From NCBI GenBank assembly GCA_017656235.1, contig JACDOF010000001.1:186001-250000 (forward strand): 64,000 nucleotides of DNA, written 5' to 3'. The DNA comes from Brevibacillus sp. GTDB lineage: Bacteria; Bacillota; Bacilli; Brevibacillales; Brevibacillaceae. A model generated the notes under the pieces. It searched no databases, was not told the origin of the DNA, and saw only the letters and a list, made by a program, of their open reading frames with translations. Every line of letters begins with the position of its first letter. The stretch's first letter is position 1. Both the position numbers and the translations under genes were made by a program. Of the stretch, positions 36,022 to 43,417 are shown one piece after another.

Positions 36022-37239
36022 TTACGTCGACACAGCCGATTTATAGACGGCAAATGTTTTGGCAAACAGCGTTTGCGGTGACCACTGTTTCAATCCCCAT
36101 TTCTGCCCTTGAGCAGCGAGTTGTCTGCGGCGCTCCGGGTTGGACAATACCTGCTGCAGCTTAAGGGCCAAGTCGTCGCTGTTTTTGCTGGCAAACAAGA
36201 TACCGGTTTTGCCGTCGCTGACCATTTCCGGGATGCCGCCGGCATCAGAGGCGACGACCAGTTTGCCTGCTACCTGCGCTTCCATGATCGAGAAGGGATG
36301 GTTATCCTGAACCGACGGAAGTACCAGGATGTCGCTTTTTTTCAAGAGCTGCGGAACATCATTGCGATCTCCGAGAAAGTGGACGACGTCGTTCAGCTGC
36401 AGGGCATGGCTAAGCGAGAGCAGTTCGTGGTACAACTTGCCGCTGCCGACCAGCCAGCAGACAAAGTCGTTTCGTCTCTGTTTCAGTTTGCTGAGCGCCT
36501 CCAACAGGTAGCGGTGCCCTTTAACCGTTACCATGCGGGCCGGACAGATCAGTACCGTTTTGTTTGGTTCGGTAAAGGGGACGTAACCGGTTGTCGCGGC
36601 ATGGTACTGGCTCAAAAAGTGATTCGTGTCCATCCCGTAGGGGATGGTCAGCAGCTTTTGTTTGGGAACGCCAAAACTTTTCTGCGATAATTTGTTCTTC
36701 AACCAGTTGGTCGGCACGATCGTTTTATCGGCCGATGTCGCCCCGTAGTATTCTTCGGCAGAGACGTATTTCCAGGCGATTGACTGCTTGGTTGTGATGT
36801 CGCCGGCGATGATGTGCTCGGTGGCCAACAGCCCGTGAATCGTCGACACGAGCGGTATGTGAGGTGGTTTTACTCTGGCCAGCGCGCGCGTGGAGACAAT
36901 GTCCTGCGTGTGGATCAGATCGTACTGACCCAGGTTGAACGAGGCGGCGATCAGTTCAAAGGTGTAGCGCTCGATTTCCCGCCAACGTACCCATGGTTCG
37001 ACGTAGGGCTGATTTTTTTCGTAGTAGTCAAAAATCTTGTCGTACACGATTTTTTTGACTTTTTGCTTTTCCACGAATCGTCCCCGGTTCACGATATAAA
37101 TTTTTTCCATATCGGGATGGTGGGCCAGTACATCCACTTGGTGTCCGGCGCGGATCAACTCGTTTCCCAGTACGTTGATATACGTATTAACCCCCCCTAC
37201 GTGCGGAAGGTACCAGTAGGTTGCCATCAGGATGCGCAA
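36022..37239 (-). CDS. GT4-family glycosyltransferase
   Basis: Retaining GT-B glycosyltransferase. The N-terminal acceptor domain starts MRILMATYWYLPHVGGVNTY. The C-terminal donor domain has PARMVTVKGHRYLLEAL near 250 and the E-x7-E type region SIMEAQVAGKLVVASDAGG near 335. I chose TTG at 37239, six bases after GGAGAGG; the frame continues 20 codons upstream without conservation. It is paralogous to the plus-strand GT at 40696: both share the DVLAH/DILAH, PWVRWRE/PWIIWRE and YDLIH-QD segments. Acceptor and donor are unknown. Confidence 0.87.
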   Translation of the reverse strand: MRILMATYWYLPHVGGVNTYINVLGNELIRAGHQVDVLAHHPDMEKIYIVNRGRFVEKQKVKKIVYDKIFDYYEKNQPYVEPWVRWREIERYTFELIAASFNLGQYDLIHTQDIVSTRALARVKPPHIPLVSTIHGLLATEHIIAGDITTKQSIAWKYVSAEEYYGATSADKTIVPTNWLKNKLSQKSFGVPKQKLLTIPYGMDTNHFLSQYHAATTGYVPFTEPNKTVLICPARMVTVKGHRYLLEALSKLKQRRNDFVCWLVGSGKLYHELLSLSHALQLNDVVHFLGDRNDVPQLLKKSDILVLPSVQDNHPFSIMEAQVAGKLVVASDAGGIPEMVSDGKTGILFASKNSDDLALKLQQVLSNPERRRQLAAQGQKWGLKQWSPQTLFAKTFAVYKSAVST

Positions 37240-37282
37240 TGAGGAACCTCTCCTTCTCTTGGGTATTTTGTCATCGCTACCG

Positions 37283-37463
37283 TATCCTATGCGGTTCACC
37301 TATCACGAGGAAGGGGATGAAAGACTATTTCTGTTTCTCTTTTGGGATTCGGAATGAGCGGGGAACTGTTCATGCGCCCGCTTTTGCATGTGTGGCGTCA
37401 ATCTATTTTTGCTGAAGATAGTTTACTTGACCATGCCGCCAATCGCTGCATGCACATACTGTA
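37283..37463. promoter_or_regulatory. Divergent control region of the glycan locus with two sigma-K-like -10 elements
   Basis: The 250 bases between the divergent GT4 and UDP-sugar dehydrogenase genes contain CATAGGATA on the minus strand (37291-37283) and CATACTGTA on the plus strand (37455-37463). Both fit the sigma-K -10 CATAnnnTA. Neither has an AC-type -35 at the preferred 16-17 base spacing, so late mother-cell expression is a suggestion only. Confidence 0.3.
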
Positions 37464-37489
37464 GCAGGGAGATCAGGAAAGGAGGAGCC

Positions 37490-38776
37490 ATGTTGAAAGC
37501 ACCGGTAGGGAAAGCCGAGATGAAGGTCGGCATTGTCGGCCTGGGATACGTCGGTCTTCCTCTGGCCATGCTTTTCGTTTCGAAGGGCTTTCAGGTCCGG
37601 GGAATCGACATAGATCACAATAAGATAGAGAACCTGCGGCAAGGGATCAGTTATTTGACGGATGTTGCCGATGAGGAAGTCAAGCAGCTTGTTGCTTCCG
37701 GCCGGTTTGAGACTGCCTCGCAGTATTCAGTGGTAGGAGAGGTGGATGCAGTAATCCTCTGCGTTCCAACCCCGCTGCGAGACCATGCCTATCCCGATCT
37801 CAGCTACATTCAGTCGGCGGCATCGGCGATTGCCCCTTTTCTGAAGCAGGGGCAGTTGGTTGTGCTGGAGAGTTCCACCTTTCCTGGCACGACAGAAGAA
37901 GTGCTGCAGCCGATTCTGGAGAAGCACGGAAAAAAAGCAGGCAGCGATTTTCATCTGGGTTATTCTCCGGAACGAATCGACCCCGGCAACAAAGACGTCA
38001 CCCTGGAGCGCATCCCCAAAGTGATCAGCGGTGTGAGCCAGGGGTGTTTGCTGAAGCTGAAGCAGTTGTACGGACAGGTGTTTGACACCCTGGTTCCTGT
38101 CACCACGCCGCGGGCTGCGGAGATGACCAAACTGCTGGAGAACTGCCAGCGGTTTGTCAATATCTCGTTTATCAACGAGATCGCCATGATCTGCGAAGCG
38201 ATGGGGATAGATGTCTGGGAAGTGATCGAAGCGGCCAAAACCAAGCCGTACGGATTTGCGCCCTACTACCCAGGACCCGGCGTCGGCGGCCACTGCATCC
38301 CGGTGGACCCGCTCTACCTGGAATGGAAGGCCAAACAGTATCAGTTGGACACGCGATTTATTCAGTTGGCCAAACTGGTCAACGATCAGATGCAGGATTA
38401 TGTGCTGGAGCGGATCAAAAAGCTGCTGCCGACGGGGAAAACGCTGGTGAATAGTCGTTTGCTGCTGATTGGGATTACCTACAAAAAGGACGTAAACGAC
38501 GTCAGGGAATCGACACCGCTGGGCATCTTCGGGAAACTTCTCGAGTTGGGCGGAGTGGTCCTGTATCACGATCCGCTGGTGCCCAGGATCGAGTGGAACG
38601 GGCGGATTTACCAGAGTGTCGCGCTTACGCCACAGACGTTGGCAGCGTGTGACTGTGCCGTCCTGCTGACCGACCATACTCAACTTCCATACGACATGAT
38701 CGTCAAACACGCGCCGCTGATCTTTGACACGCGAGGCGCCATCAAACGAGCGCATCCGCATGTGGTGCGGTTGTGA
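37490..38776 (+). CDS. Nucleotide-sugar (UDP-GlcNAc/ManNAc/glucose-type) 6-dehydrogenase
   Basis: NAD-dependent four-electron oxidation of a UDP-hexose to the uronic acid. The NAD loop VGIVGLGYVGLPLA is at the N terminus, and the catalytic cysteine is C269 in GGHCIPVDPLYLEWKA. This form of the motif is usual in UDP-HexNAc dehydrogenases (WbpA/WecC group) more than in UDP-glucose dehydrogenases. ATG 37490 has an AAAGGAGGAG site. The end overlaps the untranslated leader of the first SDR gene. It opens the plus-strand sugar operon. Confidence 0.9.
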   Translation: MLKAPVGKAEMKVGIVGLGYVGLPLAMLFVSKGFQVRGIDIDHNKIENLRQGISYLTDVADEEVKQLVASGRFETASQYSVVGEVDAVILCVPTPLRDHAYPDLSYIQSAASAIAPFLKQGQLVVLESSTFPGTTEEVLQPILEKHGKKAGSDFHLGYSPERIDPGNKDVTLERIPKVISGVSQGCLLKLKQLYGQVFDTLVPVTTPRAAEMTKLLENCQRFVNISFINEIAMICEAMGIDVWEVIEAAKTKPYGFAPYYPGPGVGGHCIPVDPLYLEWKAKQYQLDTRFIQLAKLVNDQMQDYVLERIKKLLPTGKTLVNSRLLLIGITYKKDVNDVRESTPLGIFGKLLELGGVVLYHDPLVPRIEWNGRIYQSVALTPQTLAACDCAVLLTDHTQLPYDMIVKHAPLIFDTRGAIKRAHPHVVRL

Positions 38777-38790
38777 CAGGGGGAGCTGAC

Positions 38791-39774
38791 ATGAAAATTC
38801 TCGTCACCGGTGGTGCCGGGTTTATCGGTTCGCATCTGGTGGAGCGGCTTCTTCGCGAAGGACATCAGGTTTGGACCGTTGACGACCTGTCAACCGGCAA
38901 AAAAGCGTTTCTGAATGCAATCATTTCCCACCCCCGCCATCATTTCGTGCATGGTACGGTGCTGGATCGGGCGCTCCTGAAGGAACTGATACAGCAGGTA
39001 GACCTGATCTACCACCTGGCTGCCGTGCTTGGCGTAAAAAACTGTGTGGAGCATCCGCTCAAAGTGATCGAGGGCAATATCGACGGTACGCGCAACGTAC
39101 TGGAGTTGGCCTATCCGGAGCGCAAAAAAGTGATTTTCGCCTCTACTTCCGAAGTGTACGGCAAAAACAGCCGGCTGCCGTATCGCGAGGACGACGAAAG
39201 GGTCCTCGGTTCGACAGCAATCCATCGCTGGTGTTACGCCACAGCGAAAGCATTGGACGAACATCTCTGTTTCGCCTATGCCAAACAAGGGCTGCCGGTT
39301 ACCGTTCTGCGGTACTTCAACGCCTATGGGCCCCGTGCTACAGCCACCGCCTACGGAGGGGTTATCCCGCGCTTCGTCACGGCAGCCCTGAAAGGAGAAT
39401 CGCTGGAGGTATACGGTACGGGTGAACAAACACGCTGCTTTACGTACATTGCGGATACAGTGGAAGGCACATTCCGCGCCATGAGTCCAACCGCCGACGG
39501 TTTTGTCATCAACATCGGCAGCAACCGACCGATCGCGATCAAAAGAATGGCAGAAATGGTAAAGCAGTTGGCCGGATCTGATTCGCCGATTGTCACCATT
39601 CCCTATGAAAGGGCGTACGGCAGGGGATATGAAGACATGATGCACCGGCAGCCTGATCTGACCCGTGCCCGTCTGCTGCTCAAGTACGAACCAAAGGTAG
39701 ATTTGGAAACAGGGCTGACCGAGACGATACGTTGGTATCGGCAGCTTTTGACGGATGGGAGGAGTGACCGATGA
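38791..39774 (+). CDS. Extended SDR NAD-dependent sugar epimerase/dehydratase/decarboxylase
   Basis: Nucleotide-sugar-modifying short-chain dehydrogenase. It has the NAD loop TGGAGFIGSHL (residues 6-16) and the catalytic Y149xxxK153, with an STSEVYGK motif near 120. The ARNVLELA-type and TSEVYG segments resemble UDP-glucuronate decarboxylases and 4,6-dehydratases; following a 6-dehydrogenase, a decarboxylase or C4-epimerase acting on a UDP-uronic acid is plausible. ATG 38791 follows GGGGGAG. The 3' end overlaps the next gene (ATGA). Confidence 0.87.
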   Translation: MKILVTGGAGFIGSHLVERLLREGHQVWTVDDLSTGKKAFLNAIISHPRHHFVHGTVLDRALLKELIQQVDLIYHLAAVLGVKNCVEHPLKVIEGNIDGTRNVLELAYPERKKVIFASTSEVYGKNSRLPYREDDERVLGSTAIHRWCYATAKALDEHLCFAYAKQGLPVTVLRYFNAYGPRATATAYGGVIPRFVTAALKGESLEVYGTGEQTRCFTYIADTVEGTFRAMSPTADGFVINIGSNRPIAIKRMAEMVKQLAGSDSPIVTIPYERAYGRGYEDMMHRQPDLTRARLLLKYEPKVDLETGLTETIRWYRQLLTDGRSDR

Positions 39775-40688
39775 GAGTGGCCGTCACCGGGGGAGCCGGG
39801 TTTATTGGTTCCCACATCGTTGAGATGCTGCTGGCCGAAGGTGCGGAGGTGGCGGTGGTCGACAACTTCTCCACGGGAATACCCGAGCAGGTGGCTTCTT
39901 CCGCGCAGGTGATCGAAATAGACGTGGTGAGTGAGCGGTTGGAGCAAGCCTTTCTCCAGTTTCGCCCGGAGGTGGTGATCCACCAGGCAGCCCAGGTAGA
40001 CGTCCCCCGCTCACTGGCCGATCCACTCTCCGACGGCATGGTCAATGCAATGGGAACGCTCAATGTATTGGAAGCGGCACGGAGAAGCGGGGCACGCAAG
40101 ATCGTGTACGCTTCTTCGTGTGCTGTCTACGGGGAGCCTAAGCAGGAGCGGATCAGCGAGGACCATCCAACGCTGCCGATTTCTTTCTACGGCGCTTCCA
40201 AGTGGATCGGTGAATCCTATGTCCAGCTGTACCACCGGCTCTACCGGTTGGACTATACCATTCTGCGCTATGCCAATGTGTACGGTCCCAGGCAGGGAGC
40301 CAAAGGGGAGGGGGGAGTGGTTGCCGCTTTCATCCGTCGGCTGATGGACGGAGAGGCCCCGGTTATTTACGGCGACGGCAGCCAAACCCGTGATTTCGTC
40401 TATGTCAAGGATGTTGCATATGCCAATGTGCTCGCTGTGCGAAAGGGATCGGCCCAGACTGTCAACATCAGTACAGGACTGGCAACCACCATCCAGTCGC
40501 TTTCCGAACAGTTGAAGTCGCTTACCGGCATTCGCCTGCCTGGCGAGTACCGACCGTCCAGACCGGGGGACATCATGCGAAGCTGTCTCGACCCGCGCCG
40601 CGCCCGCCAGCATCTGGAGTGGACAGCCACGTACACATTGGAGGAAGGACTGGAAGAGACAGTTCGCCACGTCCAAAAAAGAAGGTGA
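39771..40688 (+). CDS. UDP-glucose 4-epimerase-like SDR
   Basis: Second extended SDR. TGGAGFIGSHIVEMLL is at the N terminus, the catalytic dyad is Y140xxxK144 (FYGASK), and HQAAQVDVPRSL and YGDGSQTRDFVYVKDV match GalE-like epimerases. The overlapping ATGA with the upstream SDR indicates coupled translation, so the two probably act on consecutive intermediates of one nucleotide sugar. The exact sugar is not deducible. Confidence 0.87.
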   Translation: MRVAVTGGAGFIGSHIVEMLLAEGAEVAVVDNFSTGIPEQVASSAQVIEIDVVSERLEQAFLQFRPEVVIHQAAQVDVPRSLADPLSDGMVNAMGTLNVLEAARRSGARKIVYASSCAVYGEPKQERISEDHPTLPISFYGASKWIGESYVQLYHRLYRLDYTILRYANVYGPRQGAKGEGGVVAAFIRRLMDGEAPVIYGDGSQTRDFVYVKDVAYANVLAVRKGSAQTVNISTGLATTIQSLSEQLKSLTGIRLPGEYRPSRPGDIMRSCLDPRRARQHLEWTATYTLEEGLEETVRHVQKRR

Positions 40689-40695
40689 TACAAGA

Positions 40696-42234
40696 GTGAA
40701 CATCCTGCTTGTCACCTATGGGGCCTATCCTCGATTCAGCGGGCGCACCACCTATATCACGACACTCCGCGACTTGCTGGAACAGCGGGGACACAAGGTA
40801 GACATCCTGGCCCATGCCCCCGGCCTGAATGAGGTTTATATCGTTGGCGGACAGCGCGTGCAGAAGCTGCCGCTTCGAAAACGTGTGGAGCAGAGAGTGG
40901 TCTCACTCTTGCGAGAACGGTATCCGCTGCTCACTCCCTGGATCATCTGGCGAGAGACGGAACGGTATTTTTTCGAAGAGGCAATTCGACAGCTTGACCT
41001 GTCACGCTATGATTTGATCCATCCCCAGGATTTCCTCTCTTCACTGGCATGCCATCGAGCCATCCGTGAAAAGCCGATGATCGCTTCCTTTCACAACTGC
41101 AAAGCGGAGGAGTGGCGGGTTAACGCCGATAAGGGCCGGAATCTGCCGATCGAAATGGCATATATCGCACGCGAAGAATACCTCAGTGTCGTGCGACAGC
41201 AGAGGGTGATCGTCCCCTGCAGCTGGTTGAAAGAGGCCTTTGTCCGTCTCGGAGCGAAAGCCGAATCATTTGCGGTCGTGCCGTATGGGATGGACTTCGC
41301 CCGGTTCCGCCGCCAAATGAGGCAGCCGACGGAGCTAATAAAACCGTCAGATCGGCCGTTAATTCTGTGCCCGTCCCGGCTGGTTCCGATCAAAGGGCAT
41401 ACGTACCTCTTTGCGGCTCTTAAAAAACTCAGGCAAGCGGGGTGTCAATTCACGTGTTGGGTTGCCGGAAACGGCGTGCTTGAGCAGAAGTTGAGGCTGG
41501 AAGCAGGCAGGTTGGGACTGGACGATGTCGTGACCTTCATCGGAGGAAGAGGCGACATTCCGGCGATTTTGGCCATGACCGATATTGTTGTGCTGCCTAC
41601 CCTGCATGATACCCTGCCCCTTGTCGTGATGGAAGCGCAGCTCGCCGGTGTTCCGGTTGTCTCAACCTGGGTTGGCGGGGTGGTGGAGATGATCAAACAT
41701 AATCAGACCGGACTGATCGGTCCTCCACGAGACCCGGACTATCTCTGTCGATCCCTTCACCGTCTGATTGAAAACGAAGCGGAGCGGACGCGCCTGGCCA
41801 ACAACGCCAGAAAGGCAGCGCTAGCCACGTACAGCGACAAACGGATGGTCGAGCACACACTTCAACTCTACGCAGAGACAATCCGCAATCACCGCTACCA
41901 TGGAGAAACGGCTTGTGGTCCAATCGACGATGAACTGCTGGCGCCCATTCATCGGCTCGCAAAAAGTGATCTGCCGCGGACGGGCGCCATTGTCGGTTCG
42001 GTCCGCACACCTTCCGGACGGCCGCTTCCTACTGCAATCGTCCACCTCATGGACATATCCTGGGTGACGCTCTCCGTTGTCGCGTGTGATGAAACGGGCA
42101 GGTTTGCTTTTGAGCGAGTACCGCCCGGCAAGTACGCCATCATGGCCGCTGTCGGTCAATCGTGGAATTCCTACCATCTGGTCGTCAAGGAAAACGAGGT
42201 GACGTTCTGCCATGCCGAAGTGGAAGCAGGGTAA
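40696..42234 (+). CDS. GT4-family glycosyltransferase fused to a carboxypeptidase-regulatory-like beta-sandwich
   Basis: Residues 1-400 are a GT-B enzyme (MNILLVTYGAYPRFSGRTTY; CPSRLVPIKGHTYL near 225; VMEAQLAGVPVVSTWVGG near 315), paralogous to the minus-strand GT at 36022. Residues about 425-512 form a separate beta-sandwich of the CarboxypepD_reg/Cna-B kind: GSVRTPSGRPLPTAIVHL, then DETGRFAFERVPPGKYAIM. That domain is usually extracellular and is unusual on a cytoplasmic glycosyltransferase; here it might bind acceptor glycan or protein. Start GTG 40696 is 7 bases after AAGGTG. It overlaps the phosphatase gene by 23 bases. Confidence 0.88.
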   Translation: MNILLVTYGAYPRFSGRTTYITTLRDLLEQRGHKVDILAHAPGLNEVYIVGGQRVQKLPLRKRVEQRVVSLLRERYPLLTPWIIWRETERYFFEEAIRQLDLSRYDLIHPQDFLSSLACHRAIREKPMIASFHNCKAEEWRVNADKGRNLPIEMAYIAREEYLSVVRQQRVIVPCSWLKEAFVRLGAKAESFAVVPYGMDFARFRRQMRQPTELIKPSDRPLILCPSRLVPIKGHTYLFAALKKLRQAGCQFTCWVAGNGVLEQKLRLEAGRLGLDDVVTFIGGRGDIPAILAMTDIVVLPTLHDTLPLVVMEAQLAGVPVVSTWVGGVVEMIKHNQTGLIGPPRDPDYLCRSLHRLIENEAERTRLANNARKAALATYSDKRMVEHTLQLYAETIRNHRYHGETACGPIDDELLAPIHRLAKSDLPRTGAIVGSVRTPSGRPLPTAIVHLMDISWVTLSVVACDETGRFAFERVPPGKYAIMAAVGQSWNSYHLVVKENEVTFCHAEVEAG

Positions 42235-42832
42235 ACCACAGACCACCTTTTACCTGATTCGACATGGTGAAACAGACTGGAACCGCCAAAGGCGCCTGCA
42301 GGGACAAACCGATGTTCCTCTGAATGCTTCCGGTCAGCGGCAGGCGCGGGCAGTCGGTGAAACGCTTTCGATGTGTCAGGTGGATGTGATCTACTGTTCA
42401 GACTTGCGCAGAGCAAAGGAGACGGCTGATACGATCGGGCGGCTTTCAGGGGGCTTGGAATGCAAGGTGCGGCAGGAATTACGCGAACGCCTTTTTGGGC
42501 CGTGGGAAGGAATGACTCTGGAAGAAATACGGCTTCAACACCATGATTTTGAGCGGTTGGAACAGCTCCCTGGGATCGAACCATGGCCAGACCTTAAGGC
42601 GCGCGCTTACCGCTGGCTGATGCAGACAGCCAGCCTGCATGCCGGGCAAACCGTGGCTGTGGTGACGCACGCCGCCTGGATGAAGGCGCTGCTTGATATC
42701 CTGCTGCCCGATACGACCGCCGTCATAACCATCCCCAACGGAAGCTGCTGCAAGCTTGTTAACCGGGATAAGCAATGGCTGTGGTCAGGTTTCGTGTTCC
42801 ATCCACCTTCACATATATTTCAAGATGTCTAA
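42212..42832 (+). CDS. Histidine phosphatase (phosphoglycerate-mutase-like)
   Basis: Branch of the histidine phosphatase superfamily, 206 residues. The phosphohistidine motif is R17-H18-G19-E20, with DLRRAKETADTI near 67 and the second histidine in VVTHAAWMKALL near 150. It may dephosphorylate a sugar or sugar-nucleotide intermediate of the locus, or be a general phosphatase; the substrate is not deducible. ATG 42212 lies in the end of the GT gene, preceded by GAGGTGA. Confidence 0.88.
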   Translation: MPKWKQGKPQTTFYLIRHGETDWNRQRRLQGQTDVPLNASGQRQARAVGETLSMCQVDVIYCSDLRRAKETADTIGRLSGGLECKVRQELRERLFGPWEGMTLEEIRLQHHDFERLEQLPGIEPWPDLKARAYRWLMQTASLHAGQTVAVVTHAAWMKALLDILLPDTTAVITIPNGSCCKLVNRDKQWLWSGFVFHPPSHIFQDV

Positions 42833-42845
42833 AGGAGGTATCGGG

Positions 42846-43061
42846 ATGAAGAGGAGAAGACCAATCCAAGGACTTCCGCCGGAGCTCAGGAGAAGGAAAA
42901 AAAGAACGCCGCGGATTGCGGAGATTCCTGTACAGAGTAAACCGCTGGGCCTCGGCACCGCTCCCAACACCGGCCCGGGTACCGCACCGTTCACCGGCCC
43001 GGGAACAGGACCTGGAACCGGCCCGGGAACGATTCCGGCAGAAGGATTTCGTATGAAGTAG
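42846..43061 (+). CDS. Small Gly-Pro-Gly-Thr repeat protein
   Basis: 71-residue protein of no recognised family. The first 30 residues are very basic (MKRRRPIQGLPPELRRRKKR). The C-terminal half is a degenerate repeat of TGPGTAPFTGPGTGPGTGPG, collagen-like in its Gly/Pro spacing and rich in threonine. ATG 42846 is preceded by a textbook AAGGAGGT, supporting real translation. Closest neighbours are sugar-nucleotide and glycosyltransferase genes. By analogy with the O-glycosylated Gly-Pro-Thr repeats of BclA-type exosporium proteins it could be a glycan acceptor; this is inference. Confidence 0.72.
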   Translation: MKRRRPIQGLPPELRRRKKRTPRIAEIPVQSKPLGLGTAPNTGPGTAPFTGPGTGPGTGPGTIPAEGFRMK

Positions 43062-43098
43062 GCAACTAGTTAACAAACGAACAGGAAGATGAGGTAAA

Positions 43099-43251
43099 GG
43101 GGAAGTCCCAAAAGTCATTTTCTGATTTTGATTCCCCCCTTTACCATCAAAATGACAGCAAAGCAAACATCCCGTCCCACTTTTACTGTGAAACGGGATG
43201 TTTTTTTGGGGGGCTTGGGTTATTCGGCATTCCCCTTTTGGGACAGTCCCC
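43099..43251. repeat. Inverted-repeat pair flanking a terminator
   Basis: GGGGAAGTCCCAAAAG (43099-43114) is mirrored by CCCCTTTTGGGACAGTCCCC (43232-43251); the shared core is GGGGA-n(2-3)-TCCCAAAAG. About 150 bases in all, including the terminator. It could be a small MITE remnant or a large hairpin; no target duplication is evident. Confidence 0.45.
43167..43207 (+). terminator. Terminator of the glycan operon
   Basis: ACATCCCGT pairs with ACGGGATGT over an 18-base loop, followed by TTTTTTT. Confidence 0.8.
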
Positions 43252-43417
43252 GTTTTTCGTGGCGGAGATCAACAGAAGAGGGGTTCTTCCCGCGGTGTCC
43301 AACAGTTTCGCAGCGATAAATCGGCTATACTCTAGTTGGGACAAGCTGTGCAACCTCGGTCCGCTTTTCACCGCTGAGTGGAGCAGGAAGCCTGTTCTAA
43401 GAAAGGGGGACGAACAA

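Larger units (their letters stand above)
43062..43417. other. 356-base intergenic region before the phosphohexomutase
   Basis: No gene is supported. It contains an inverted-repeat pair (43099-43114 and 43232-43251) around a terminator hairpin (43167-43207). A possible -10 TATACT at 43326-43331 has no good -35. Confidence 0.6.
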
